From Chryseobacterium glaciei (GTDB taxonomy: Bacteria; Bacteroidota; Bacteroidia; Flavobacteriales; Weeksellaceae): 64,000 nucleotides of DNA. Shown here in pieces: positions 19,297-27,515 of this stretch (position 1 is the stretch's first letter; every line of letters begins with the position of its first letter). The notes below the pieces were generated by a model. The model made no database searches. It was not told the origin of the DNA and worked only from the letters and a program-made list of their open reading frames with translations. The stretch is from the NCBI RefSeq assembly GCF_001648155.1, contig NZ_CP015199.1:372001-436000 (forward strand), written 5' to 3'. The position numbers and the translations under genes were made by a program.

Positions 19297-19650
19297 ATGG
19301 AATACACAAATTTGGATGTTTGGATTGAATCAAGAAAACTTACTAATCTAGTCTATGATTCAACTAAAAATTATCCTAAAGAAGAATTATTTGGGCTGAC
19401 AAATCAAATTAGGAGATGTGCTGTTTCTGTTCCATCTAACATTGCAGAAGGCTGTGGAAGAAATACATCGAAAGAAACAATACATTTTCTGTTTATCGCA
19501 AGAGGTTCTTTATATGAATTGGAAACTCAGTTTTATTTATCATCAGACCAAAATTATTTAAGCAACGAAAAATTTACAGCTATTTTAAATCAAATTATTA
19601 TTTGCAAAAAGTTGTTAAACGGATTTATTAATTATTATAGAAACAAATAA
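19297..19650 (+). CDS. four-helix-bundle protein of the S23 (23S rRNA intervening sequence) family
   Basis: This 117-residue protein belongs to the S23/four-helix-bundle family. The signature is clear: LDVWIESRKLTNLVY, LTNQIRRCAVSVPSNIAEGCGR, and the SLYELETQ helix. Family members were first seen in insertions of 23S rRNA genes and also occur as single-gene cassettes; their biochemical role is unsettled. Here the gene lies between trpE and trpG, is flanked by inverted repeats, and its TAA is directly followed by the ATG of trpG. It is read with the trp operon but has no expected role in tryptophan synthesis. Confidence 0.9.
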   Translation: MEYTNLDVWIESRKLTNLVYDSTKNYPKEELFGLTNQIRRCAVSVPSNIAEGCGRNTSKETIHFLFIARGSLYELETQFYLSSDQNYLSNEKFTAILNQIIICKKLLNGFINYYRNK

Positions 19651-20265
19651 ATGGACACCACTATAAAACAATCAACTATAGACAATCAACTATCAACTAA
19701 AATCCTAGTTTTCGATAATTACGACAGCTTTACTTACAACCTCGTTCAGATCATCGAAAGAGTTTTAGATCAAAAAGTTGATGTGGTAAGAAATGATCAA
19801 ATTTCTCTGGAAGAAATCAATAAATATGATAAAATAATCCTTTCTCCAGGCCCGGGAATTCCCGAAGAAGCAGGTATTTTATTAGATGTTATTAAAGAAT
19901 ATGCTCCTACAAAAAGTATTTTGGGAGTTTGTCTTGGTCAGCAGGCAATTGCAGAGGCGTTTGGCGGAAGTTTGATCAACCTTTCCGAAATTTTTCACGG
20001 TGTGGCTACTTCAGCAGAATTAGTGAAAAATGACACGAAACTTTTTAGAAATATCCAAAGTGGTTTAGCAGTCGGAAGATATCACAGTTGGGCTGTTGAT
20101 CCCAAAAATTTCCCACAAGAACTGGAAATTACCGCAGTAGACAAAGACGGAATGATCATGGCGTTACAACATAAAACATATGATGTACACGGTGTTCAAT
20201 TCCATCCCGAAAGTATTTTAACTCCAGACGGAGAAGCAATCATTAAAAATTTCCTTTTAAATTGA
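19651..20265 (+). CDS. trpG: anthranilate synthase glutamine amidotransferase component
   Basis: TrpG hydrolyses glutamine and passes ammonia to TrpE. The class I amidotransferase triad is visible: Cys94 in LGVCLGQQ, with His and Glu in VQFHPES near the C-terminus. The family normally begins MKILVFDNYDSFTYN; here KILVFDNYDSFTYN is preceded by 16 extra residues (MDTTIKQSTIDNQLST) encoded by the right repeat of the S23 cassette, and no in-frame ATG, GTG or TTG lies nearer. The insertion thus seems to have replaced the native start codon. The ATG follows the S23 stop directly, so translation is probably coupled. The end overlaps the trpD upstream region. Confidence 0.95.
   Translation: MDTTIKQSTIDNQLSTKILVFDNYDSFTYNLVQIIERVLDQKVDVVRNDQISLEEINKYDKIILSPGPGIPEEAGILLDVIKEYAPTKSILGVCLGQQAIAEAFGGSLINLSEIFHGVATSAELVKNDTKLFRNIQSGLAVGRYHSWAVDPKNFPQELEITAVDKDGMIMALQHKTYDVHGVQFHPESILTPDGEAIIKNFLLN
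19668..19700. repeat. right inverted repeat of the S23 cassette
   Basis: This is the inverted counterpart of 19241-19275 (AACAATCAACTA and CTATCAAC blocks). It is translated as part of the N-terminal extension of TrpG. Confidence 0.65.
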
Positions 20266-20303
20266 AAACAATAGAAATTCCTTCAACCATAAAAATCCCA
20301 CAA

Positions 20304-21290
20304 ATGAAAGAAATCCTGGAATACCTGTTCAATCATCATACCTTATCAAAATCTGAAGCTAAGGCAATTATGATTGAGATCGCTCAAAATAAATTCAATG
20401 TGATTGAAGTAACCGCTTTTATCAGTGTTTTTCTGATGAGAAATATTACTTTGAAGGAATTGGAAGGTTTCAGAGAAGCTTTGTTACAAATGGCGGCTAC
20501 CGTAAATCTGGATGCCGATGACGCAATAGATATCGTTGGAACCGGAGGTGATGGCAAAAACACTATCAATATCTCAACTTTAGCAAGTTTTGTGATAGCC
20601 GGAGCAGGTCAGAAAGTAACTAAACATGGAAATTATGGAGCATCTACAACCACAGGATCTTCAAATGTGATGGAGGAACTTGGATATATTTTTAAAAATG
20701 ATTCCGACATGCTGAATAAAGATCTTGAAAGAGCTAATATCTGCTTTTTGCATGCGCCATACTTTCATCCTGCATTGCAGTCAGTCGGAGCATTGAGAAG
20801 ATCTTTAGGCTTGAGAACATTTTTCAATTTGTTGGGTCCGTTGGTCAATCCGGCGAAGCCACAATTTTCAATGATCGGAGTTTACAATCTTGAAATTGCC
20901 CGAATTTACCAATATCTGTTGCAAAAAGATAAACGAGATTTCATTTTGGTTCATAGTTTAGATGGATATGATGAAATAAGTTTGACCCACGACACCAAAA
21001 TTATCACTAAAAATGGGGAAGAAATCTATTCAACTGAAGATTTAGGTTTTGACTCCATTTCTCAGGAAAGCATAAAAGCGGGAGAAACAACTCAGGAATC
21101 TGCGAGAATTTTTAGAGATATTTTGGAAGGAAGAGGGACAAAACAACAAAATTCCGTGATTTTAGCTAATGCCGCCGTTGCCTTAAATCACACCAAAAAA
21201 TTCGGAAGTTATGACGACTGTCTTTTGTTGGCGCAGGAAAGTTTAGAAAGCGGAAAAGCATTGAAAAGCTTGGAATTGCTTCTGCAATAA
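20304..21290 (+). CDS. trpD: anthranilate phosphoribosyltransferase
   Basis: TrpD joins anthranilate to PRPP. I start it at ATG 20304 (MKEILEYLFNHHTLSKSEAK), the normal family N-terminus; a TTG at 20262 overlapping the trpG stop would add 14 unusual residues. The PRPP-binding glycine motif is DIVGTGGDGKNTINIST, followed by KHGNYGASTTTGSSNVMEELG and the anthranilate-site LGPLVNPA. The 328-residue length is normal. It is read after trpG with a short gap and is followed 19 bases later by trpC. Confidence 0.96.
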   Translation: MKEILEYLFNHHTLSKSEAKAIMIEIAQNKFNVIEVTAFISVFLMRNITLKELEGFREALLQMAATVNLDADDAIDIVGTGGDGKNTINISTLASFVIAGAGQKVTKHGNYGASTTTGSSNVMEELGYIFKNDSDMLNKDLERANICFLHAPYFHPALQSVGALRRSLGLRTFFNLLGPLVNPAKPQFSMIGVYNLEIARIYQYLLQKDKRDFILVHSLDGYDEISLTHDTKIITKNGEEIYSTEDLGFDSISQESIKAGETTQESARIFRDILEGRGTKQQNSVILANAAVALNHTKKFGSYDDCLLLAQESLESGKALKSLELLLQ

Positions 21291-21309
21291 TCACCTTTTA
21301 AAATGTAGA

Positions 21310-22089
21310 ATGATGACAATATTAGACAAAATCGTAAAAAGAAAAAGGGAAGAAATTACAGTTTCAAAATCAAAAATTTGTATTGAAGAATTGAAAGATT
21401 CTCAGTTTTTTGGAAGAAAAACCCTTTCATTAAAAGAATCTATAAAAAATAAAAGCGGAGTTATTGCCGAGTTTAAAAGACAATCTCCATCAAAAGGAAT
21501 TATTAATGATCAGGTTTCTCCTTTAGAAGTTGTTTCAGCGTATGAAAAATTTGGCGCGAGTGGAATTTCAATTTTGACAGACAAAGATTTTTTCGGTGGA
21601 AGTTTTGAAGATATTTTAAGTGTAAGAAATCACATCAATATTCCAATTTTACGAAAAGATTTCATGGTGGATGAATATCAGTTTTATGAAGCAAAAAGCA
21701 TTGGTGCTGATGTTATTTTATTGATAGCTTCTTGCCTATCAGCTAATCAGGTTCAGGAATTTACGGAATTATCTCATGAATTAGGATTAGAAGTTTTATT
21801 GGAAATTCATACCGAAGAAGAACTTAATCATTTCAATCCAAAAATTGATCTGGTTGGAATTAATAACAGAAATTTAAAAGATTTTAAAGTTGATTTACAG
21901 CATTCTGTGAACTTAAAAAACTTACTTCCAAAAGACGTTTTATCCATCGCAGAAAGTGGAATTTATACGATTGAAGATTTCAATTATTTGAAAGAAAAAG
22001 GGTTTGACGGGTTTTTAATGGGCGAATATTTTATGAAAAATAAAAACCCTGCAAATACGTTTGAAGAATTTATAAAAACAATTTCATGA
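21310..22089 (+). CDS. trpC: indole-3-glycerol phosphate synthase
   Basis: TrpC closes the indole ring in the fifth step of the pathway. It is a stand-alone (beta/alpha)8 barrel of 259 residues, with VIAEFKRQSPSKGII holding the catalytic Lys, ILTDKDFFGGS, ILRKDFMVDEYQ, GINNRNLKDF and IAESGI. Two adjacent ATG codons could be the start. Its end overlaps trpF by four bases (ATGA). It is not fused to trpF, unlike in enterobacteria. Confidence 0.97.
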   Translation: MMTILDKIVKRKREEITVSKSKICIEELKDSQFFGRKTLSLKESIKNKSGVIAEFKRQSPSKGIINDQVSPLEVVSAYEKFGASGISILTDKDFFGGSFEDILSVRNHINIPILRKDFMVDEYQFYEAKSIGADVILLIASCLSANQVQEFTELSHELGLEVLLEIHTEEELNHFNPKIDLVGINNRNLKDFKVDLQHSVNLKNLLPKDVLSIAESGIYTIEDFNYLKEKGFDGFLMGEYFMKNKNPANTFEEFIKTIS

Positions 22090-22724
22090 AACTTAAAGTC
22101 TGCGGATTAACAAAACTTGATCAGATTCAGGAATTAATTTCTATGAATACAGATTTTCTTGGTTTTATATTTTATAAAAAATCACCGAGGTATGTTCTGA
22201 ATCATTTAAATTTAGAAGACATTTCAAAAATTAACCATCAGGGGAAAGTTGGAGTTTTTGTGAATGAAGAGGTAGATACAATAATTGAGACAGCACAAAA
22301 AGCAAATCTGAATTTTATACAGCTTCACGGCGATGAAAGTGAAAATTTTATTTCAGAATTAAAAGAAAAATTAAATCTTGAAATTGGAATTATAAAAGTA
22401 ATAAGGATTGGAAATGAGAGACTGGACAGCGCAAGTAGCATTCAGGAAACTATCAACCGACAACTGAAAACCAGCAACTATTTACTTTTTGATACAGATA
22501 GCAAAGCATTTGGAGGAACAGGAAAACAGTTTGATTGGACTTTATTAAACGAATTTGAAATTCCACTTCCTTATTTTTTAAGCGGCGGAATTTCAGAAGA
22601 GAATATCAATAATATTAAAATTTTAAATCAAAATCCATTTGCTTTAGATATTAATTCAAAGTTTGAATTGAAAGCTGGAATTAAAGATATGGAGAAAATT
22701 ACAAAATTTAAACACTTATACTAG
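22086..22724 (+). CDS. trpF: phosphoribosylanthranilate isomerase
   Basis: TrpF isomerises phosphoribosylanthranilate. The 212-residue barrel shows LKVCGLTKLDQI (catalytic Cys), FYKKSPRYV, VGVFVNEE, IQLHGDES, LFDTDSKAFGGTGKQFDW (catalytic Asp and phosphate-binding glycines) and FLSGGISEENI. It is coupled to trpC by an ATGA overlap. A REP-flanked transposase gene begins directly after its stop codon and separates it from trpB. Confidence 0.95.
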   Translation: MKLKVCGLTKLDQIQELISMNTDFLGFIFYKKSPRYVLNHLNLEDISKINHQGKVGVFVNEEVDTIIETAQKANLNFIQLHGDESENFISELKEKLNLEIGIIKVIRIGNERLDSASSIQETINRQLKTSNYLLFDTDSKAFGGTGKQFDWTLLNEFEIPLPYFLSGGISEENINNIKILNQNPFALDINSKFELKAGIKDMEKITKFKHLY

Positions 22725-22726
22725 AA

Positions 22727-23325
22727 AGAGTCCCAAAGGGACGATTTAACAGAGAATTGGATAAAATCCAATTAATCAAAAAACACAAACAAATGCCACA
22801 ATCATTAGTTAAAAATTATATCCATATTATTTTCAGTACAAAATATAGGAACGATTTTATTGATGAAAAAATAGAAAAAGAATTATTTTCCTACATTGCT
22901 ATAATATGCAAAGACTTTGAAAGTAGTGCCTTGCAAATTGGAGGAACGGATAATCATATCCACATTCTTTGTTTGCTGTCGAGAAAAATTGCCTTAATGA
23001 AATTAGTTCAGGAAATAAAATCACATTCATCAAAATGGATAAAAACAAAAGGGAAAAGATATGAAGACTTCTTTTGGCAAGAAGGTTACGGAGCATTTTC
23101 GGTAAGTGAAAAGAATATTTATGCTACAATTAATTATATTAAAAATCAACGCGAGCATCATCAGAATCAAAGCTTCAAAGATGAAATGATTGGAATACTG
23201 AAAAAACATAAAATACAGTATGATGAAAAATATTTGTGGGATTAATATTCATATTTGAACTGGATATATTTTATAGGATTACATCCTATGCTTTATTAAA
23301 TCGTCCCTTCGGGACTCTTTAAGAG
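22727..23325. mobile_element. REP-flanked IS200/RAYT-like element inside the trp operon
   Basis: The ends carry near-identical hairpin units in inverted orientation: AAGAGTCCCAAAGGGACGAT at about 22728-22748 and TAAATCGTCCCTTCGGGACT at about 23299-23318. Each contains the small palindrome GTCCC-AAA/TTC-GGGAC. A second pair of small palindromes lies inside (AATTGGA...TCCAATT at 22756-22773 and ATAGGATTACATCCTAT at 23270-23287). The arrangement of a single Y1 transposase gene between inverted REP-like units is that described for RAYTs. No long terminal inverted repeats or target duplication were seen, as expected for Y1 elements. Confidence 0.75.
22793..23245 (+). CDS. Y1 (IS200/RAYT-like) transposase
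   Basis: This 150-residue single-domain Y1 HUH nuclease cuts and joins single-stranded DNA. I start it at ATG 22793 (MPQSLVKNYIHIIFSTKYR), the usual family N-terminus, rather than the upstream TTG. The metal-binding HUH motif is DNHIHIL (His55, His57), and the catalytic Tyr is probably Tyr115 in TINYIKNQREHH. All parts look intact, so the protein may be functional. It is in the same direction as the trp genes and would be co-transcribed. Confidence 0.92.
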   Translation: MPQSLVKNYIHIIFSTKYRNDFIDEKIEKELFSYIAIICKDFESSALQIGGTDNHIHILCLLSRKIALMKLVQEIKSHSSKWIKTKGKRYEDFFWQEGYGAFSVSEKNIYATINYIKNQREHHQNQSFKDEMIGILKKHKIQYDEKYLWD

Positions 23326-23339
23326 AAAAAAAACAAAAA

Positions 23340-23858
23340 ATGATAAACATACATTTAATAAGAAAAAATTTCTATAAAAGATTATTTCCGCCAAAGTTTG
23401 AAAATGAAAGAGTTCAAGCTTTGTACAATTTTGTATCTAAAAATGACAATAATTTCGAACATTGGGAACTCGATGGATTATTAACGGATTTTATCAACAT
23501 CATTAAAATTTATGATGAAAAAGATACACAACACTTTTTTGATACGATCAATTTATGGAACAGCTATTATCTTGTTATTATTTCCGATAAATTTTTAGAT
23601 AATAGAGTAAAATCGAATGTTACCTATGATTTTGGAAACATTTATGCTAAAATATTTTTACTGTATGAAAACTTTGATTCATATTTTTTAATTGATAATC
23701 TGGAGATTGCGATTACGATGTACAACTCAAAATTGGACATGACTACTTTAATTGATCTGAACGGTAAAATCAATTTATTATATCATAAAAAACTGATAAC
23801 CAAACAACAATTTGAATATAACTTGTCATTTATAAATAATTTACAAAATGAATTATAA
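23340..23858 (+). CDS. unknown protein translationally coupled to trpB
   Basis: I do not recognise this 172-residue soluble, mostly helical protein ([77 protein letters not shown]). There are no signal peptide, membrane segments or obvious catalytic motifs. It starts 14 bases after the transposon end, and its last 11 bases overlap the trpB start, so the two are almost surely translated together. It may be an old lineage gene of the operon or cargo left with the neighbouring element; the sequence does not decide. Confidence 0.75.
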   Translation: MINIHLIRKNFYKRLFPPKFENERVQALYNFVSKNDNNFEHWELDGLLTDFINIIKIYDEKDTQHFFDTINLWNSYYLVIISDKFLDNRVKSNVTYDFGNIYAKIFLLYENFDSYFLIDNLEIAITMYNSKLDMTTLIDLNGKINLLYHKKLITKQQFEYNLSFINNLQNEL

Positions 23859-25026
23859 AAACCCCGATGAACACGGATATTATGGAGAATTTGGAGGTGC
23901 TTTTATTCCAGAAATGCTTTATCCGAATGTAGAAGAATTACAAAAAAACTACCTCAAAATCATAGAATCAGAAGATTTTCAGACCGAATATCAGGATCTT
24001 TTGAAAAACTACGTTGGACGTGCTACTCCACTATATTTTGCCAAGAATTTAAGCCAAAAATATAATACCAAAATCTATCTTAAAAGAGAAGATCTTAATC
24101 ATACCGGAGCGCATAAAATTAACAATGCTTTAGGGCAGGTTTTATTGGCAAAACGTTTGGGTAAAACCAGAATTATTGCTGAAACCGGAGCCGGTCAACA
24201 CGGCGTTGCCACCGCTACAGCTTGTGCTTTATTGGGCTTGGACTGCATCGTTTACATGGGTGAAATCGATATTCAAAGACAAGCTCCGAATGTTGCCAGA
24301 ATGAAAATGCTAGGAGCAAAAGTTATTCCTGCAACTTCAGGTTCTAAGACCTTAAAAGACGCTGTAAATGAAGCATTAAGAGATTGGATCAATAATTCCG
24401 TAACCACTCATTATGTGATTGGAAGTGTGGTCGGTCCGCACCCTTTTCCGGATTTGGTAGCGAGATTTCAGAGTATTATTTCAAAAGAAATCAGAGAGCA
24501 ACTAAACGAACAAATTGGAAGACAAAATCCCGATTACGTCATTGCATGTGTTGGCGGTGGAAGCAATGCAGCAGGAACTTTTTACCATTTTGTGAATGAA
24601 GAAAATGTAAAAATTATCGCCGCTGAAGCCGGAGGTTTAGGAGTCGATTCAGGAAAGTCGGCAGCGACCACTTTTCTGGGAACTTTAGGTGTTTTACACG
24701 GAAGCAAAAGTTTAGTGATGCAAACGGAAGACGGACAAGTTATAGAGCCCCACTCTATTTCCGCAGGATTAGATTACCCAGGAATCGGGCCTTTTCATGC
24801 ACATCTTTTCAAAGAAAATCGCGCTGAATTTTTCAGTATTAATGATGATGAAGCCTTAAAATGTGCTTTCGAACTGACAAAATTAGAAGGTATCATTCCC
24901 GCGTTGGAAAGCGCTCATGCTTTGGCGGTTTTAGACAAGAAAAAATTCAACGAAAATGATATTGTTGTCATCTGCCTGAGCGGTCGTGGTGACAAGGATA
25001 TGGAAACGTATTTGAAGAATTTATAA
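23848..25026 (+). CDS. trpB: tryptophan synthase beta chain
   Basis: TrpB condenses indole with serine to make tryptophan, using PLP. The 392-residue protein has the family start [18 protein letters not shown], the PLP lysine in [14 protein letters not shown], the catalytic Glu segment [13 protein letters not shown], the phosphate-binding GGGSNAAG and the C-terminal [10 protein letters not shown]. The ATG at 23848 lies inside the end of the unknown upstream gene. It is separated from trpA by a 178-base gap containing a dispersed repeat. Confidence 0.98.
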   Translation: MNYKNPDEHGYYGEFGGAFIPEMLYPNVEELQKNYLKIIESEDFQTEYQDLLKNYVGRATPLYFAKNLSQKYNTKIYLKREDLNHTGAHKINNALGQVLLAKRLGKTRIIAETGAGQHGVATATACALLGLDCIVYMGEIDIQRQAPNVARMKMLGAKVIPATSGSKTLKDAVNEALRDWINNSVTTHYVIGSVVGPHPFPDLVARFQSIISKEIREQLNEQIGRQNPDYVIACVGGGSNAAGTFYHFVNEENVKIIAAEAGGLGVDSGKSAATTFLGTLGVLHGSKSLVMQTEDGQVIEPHSISAGLDYPGIGPFHAHLFKENRAEFFSINDDEALKCAFELTKLEGIIPALESAHALAVLDKKKFNENDIVVICLSGRGDKDMETYLKNL

Positions 25027-25110
25027 GTCGATTTTGGCGATAAATTCCGTCTTCCACTCCCGCTTTTTTACTTCGTAAAAAGAGCTCCGTTCAAGCCGGA
25101 TCGCAAGGTA
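25027..25110. repeat. dispersed palindromic repeat, copy 2, between trpB and trpA
   Basis: The gap between trpB and trpA holds CTTCCACTCCCGC followed by a hairpin (GCTTTTTTAC at 25062-25071 with GTAAAAAGAGC at 25075-25085) and CAAGCCGGATCGCAAGG. Its plan resembles the element at 356-441. It has no T run downstream of the stem, so it should not terminate transcription into trpA. Confidence 0.55.
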
Positions 25111-25204
25111 GAATCCAAAACAACTTTTGTCAGTTCAAAGAACTTTCAGGAAATAAAATTTTAATTTAAAAACTTATTTTTCTTTAATTTTTTAAACAAT
25201 TTAA

Positions 25205-25939
25205 ATGAAAAAACTAAACATATACTTCACAGCAGGAATTCCACAACTGGAAGATATCGCTGATATTATACAACTCATTCAGGACGCCGGAGCAGATATG
25301 ATGGAAATCGGAATGCCTTATTCTGATCCTGTTGCAGATGGACCCGTTATTCAAAAAGCTCATGAACTGGCTTTAAAAAATGGAATGACGATTGAAAAAC
25401 TTTTGTCACAGTTAAAATCGATCAAAAATGAAATCAAAATTCCGGTGATTTTAATGGGATATATCAATCCTGTTTTAAGTTTTGGCTTCGAAAACTTCTG
25501 TAGAGAATGTTCAGAAAGTGGAGTTTCAGGATTAATTATTCCAGATCTACCGCCTATTGAATTCGAAAAAAATTATCAGAAAATTTTAGAAAAATACAAT
25601 CTGAATTTCACATTTTTGGTAACTCCCGAAACTTCTGACGAAAGAATTCTCTATCTGGATTCATTAAGTTCAGGATTTTTATACGCAGTAAGTTCCTCAT
25701 CAACAACAGGAAAAGAAAATACAATATTAAAAAATGAAGATTATCTCTCAAGGTTAGCATCTCTTCCGTTAAAAAACCCTGTTATGATCGGTTTTGGAAT
25801 AAAATCAAAGCAAGATTTCGAAAACGTCACAGAAAAAGCCGATGGCGGAATTATCGGGACTGCTTTCGTAAATATTTTACTACAAAATAAAGATTGGAAG
25901 ATAAAAGCCATAGATTTTATTAATTCCATAAAAAATTAA
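25205..25939 (+). CDS. trpA: tryptophan synthase alpha chain
   Basis: TrpA cleaves indole-3-glycerol phosphate to indole and passes it to TrpB. In this 244-residue barrel the catalytic Glu and Asp are in DMMEIGMPYSDPVADGPVIQ, with GLIIPDLPPIEFE and the phosphate-binding MIGFGIKSKQDF and GGIIGTAFV. The ATG at 25205 follows the repeat region after trpB. It is the last gene of the operon; I saw no terminator before lipB. Confidence 0.96.
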   Translation: MKKLNIYFTAGIPQLEDIADIIQLIQDAGADMMEIGMPYSDPVADGPVIQKAHELALKNGMTIEKLLSQLKSIKNEIKIPVILMGYINPVLSFGFENFCRECSESGVSGLIIPDLPPIEFEKNYQKILEKYNLNFTFLVTPETSDERILYLDSLSSGFLYAVSSSSTTGKENTILKNEDYLSRLASLPLKNPVMIGFGIKSKQDFENVTEKADGGIIGTAFVNILLQNKDWKIKAIDFINSIKN

Positions 25940-25946
25940 AATTCAC

Positions 25947-25954
25947 TAAATTTG
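25947..25954 (+). promoter_or_regulatory. -7 box (TAAATTTG) upstream of lipB
   Basis: TAAATTTG is a full TAnnTTTG match 63 bases before the lipB start, placed right after trpA. There is no clear -33 element, so it is a tentative promoter separating lipB from the trp operon. Confidence 0.4.
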
Positions 25955-26017
25955 TATGTCAATAAAATGGTATAAAATCGTGATTCTATATCATTACAAG
26001 AAAATCGACATCCACAC

Positions 26018-26746
26018 ATGAATACAAATCAGAACAAAGTAGTAGAATTTGAAGATCTTGGCGTAAAAGAATATCAACCATCTTGGGACTATCAGGAAAA
26101 GCTGATGAAAGATATTATTGATACCAAAATCAAAAACCGCGATTTACCTGCTGAACAACATATCACCACTTCCAATCACTTCCTTTTTGTGGAGCATCCT
26201 CACGTTTATACCTTAGGAAAAAGCGGGCATGAAGAAAATATGCTGGCCGGAATGGATCAATTAAAGGAAATCGACGCTACTTTCGTGAAAGTAAATCGTG
26301 GCGGAGACATTACCTATCATGGTTACGGACAAATTGTTGGCTACCCAATTTTAGATCTTGAAAATTTCTTTACGGATATTCACAAATACATGCGAAATCT
26401 TGAAGAAGTGATCATCAGAACAATCAATGAATACGGTTTGAAAGGGGAACGTTCTCCCGGAGAAACAGGCGTTTGGTTGGATGTTGGAAAACCTTACGCA
26501 AGAAAAATCTGTGCAATGGGTGTAAAAGCTTCCCGTTGGGTGACTTTACACGGTTTTGCACTGAATGTAAACACCGATATGCGATATTTTGAATATATTG
26601 TTCCTTGTGGGATCAAAGACAAGCAGGTGACTTCTTTAAAAAGAGAGTTGGAAAGAGAATTGACACCCGAAGAAATGGAAGATATTAAAGCTAAGATTAG
26701 AAAGCATTTTACGGATGTTTTTGAAGCGGAATTGGTCGAGAAATAA
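26018..26746 (+). CDS. lipB: lipoyl(octanoyl) transferase
   Basis: LipB moves octanoate from acyl carrier protein to lipoyl domains of 2-oxoacid dehydrogenases and GcvH. The 242-residue protein has VEHPHVYTLGKSGHEENML, VNRGGDITYHGYGQIVGYPI, KICAMGVKASRWVTLHGFALNV (catalytic Lys) and the catalytic Cys in YIVPCGIKDKQVTS. The N-terminal 15-20 residues before EYQPSWDYQEKL are slightly long but plausible. LipA is not in the window. Confidence 0.96.
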   Translation: MNTNQNKVVEFEDLGVKEYQPSWDYQEKLMKDIIDTKIKNRDLPAEQHITTSNHFLFVEHPHVYTLGKSGHEENMLAGMDQLKEIDATFVKVNRGGDITYHGYGQIVGYPILDLENFFTDIHKYMRNLEEVIIRTINEYGLKGERSPGETGVWLDVGKPYARKICAMGVKASRWVTLHGFALNVNTDMRYFEYIVPCGIKDKQVTSLKRELERELTPEEMEDIKAKIRKHFTDVFEAELVEK

Positions 26747-26770
26747 AAACTTTATTCAAAAAATATTTAA

Positions 26771-27367
26771 TTGAAAAAGCTTATTGTATTTATTTTATTA
26801 TTTGTTGGAAACTTTATTTTTTCTCAGAAAATTCCAGTATTAAACTTGAGATCATCTGTTGAAAGTGATATTCGTTTACCTGTTGCTTTAAATAATGATG
26901 AATTATGTATTATTCTTCAATATAACAACGGTTGGTCTGCATACGATACAAACAGATATTACATTTTCAAAAATAACAGATCTGTAGAAATATATAACGA
27001 AGAATTTCCAAAGTCTTACTTAAAAAATAAGGAATTGAAGACATCTATAAAGAGATTAGAATTAACAGCAGCAGTTCAGGATAGTCTTTTTAAAATAATA
27101 AACTCAAAGAAAATTATTGAGTTTCAAAAATACGATCAAAGTGATTTTAAAATTAAATTAAATTCGTCTTCTAATATGCCACCTCCCTGTAGAATTTATG
27201 ATTCTACGGGATATTCATTAAAGTTTATTCAAAATAATAAGCAAAATGCCTACAGTTATTATGCGCCAGAATATTATTTAGAAAAATGTCCTGATAAATC
27301 GATTAATAAAATTGTACTTAAAGAATATTTACAAGTACTACAAGAATTCTGGAATGTTAAGTTATAA
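26771..27367 (+). CDS. exported protein of unknown function (TTG start)
   Basis: The 198-residue protein begins at a TTG codon 24 bases after lipB; the reason for this start is the immediate Sec signal peptide (MKKLIVFILLFVGNFIFSQK) and the lack of an in-frame ATG nearby. The mature part has no domain I recognise. It contains three Cys (MPPPCRIYD, LEKCPDK, DELCIIL) and many aromatic residues, in line with a small periplasmic or surface protein. Confidence 0.65.
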   Translation: MKKLIVFILLFVGNFIFSQKIPVLNLRSSVESDIRLPVALNNDELCIILQYNNGWSAYDTNRYYIFKNNRSVEIYNEEFPKSYLKNKELKTSIKRLELTAAVQDSLFKIINSKKIIEFQKYDQSDFKIKLNSSSNMPPPCRIYDSTGYSLKFIQNNKQNAYSYYAPEYYLEKCPDKSINKIVLKEYLQVLQEFWNVKL

Positions 27368-27455
27368 AAGTTCTATTATATTATCTACAATGTTTATCTG
27401 TTAGTATTTACAATTGGATTATAGATTCTATCAAAAATGCATTTATCAAAATTAA

Positions 27456-27487
27456 ATTGCACACAATTAAATTTCGCCATACCTTTG
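27456..27487 (+). promoter_or_regulatory. promoter of the oxidoreductase-ohrR-ohr operon
   Basis: ATTG (27456-27459), a 20-base spacer, then TACCTTTG (27480-27487) gives a full Bacteroidota-type promoter 28 bases before the ATG at 27516. Confidence 0.75.
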
Positions 27488-27515
27488 TCTTATAATTTTT
27501 AAATAAGAACAAACA

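Noticed and set aside
20262..20303. TTG start of trpD overlapping the trpG stop
   Set aside because: It would add 14 residues absent from the family; ATG 20304 gives the normal MKEILEYLFNH start. Translational coupling by TTGA remains conceivable.
22727..23325. Complete classical insertion sequence with terminal inverted repeats and target duplication
   Set aside because: The transposase is Y1 type and the ends are short REP-like hairpins; no DDE transposase or direct repeats are present.
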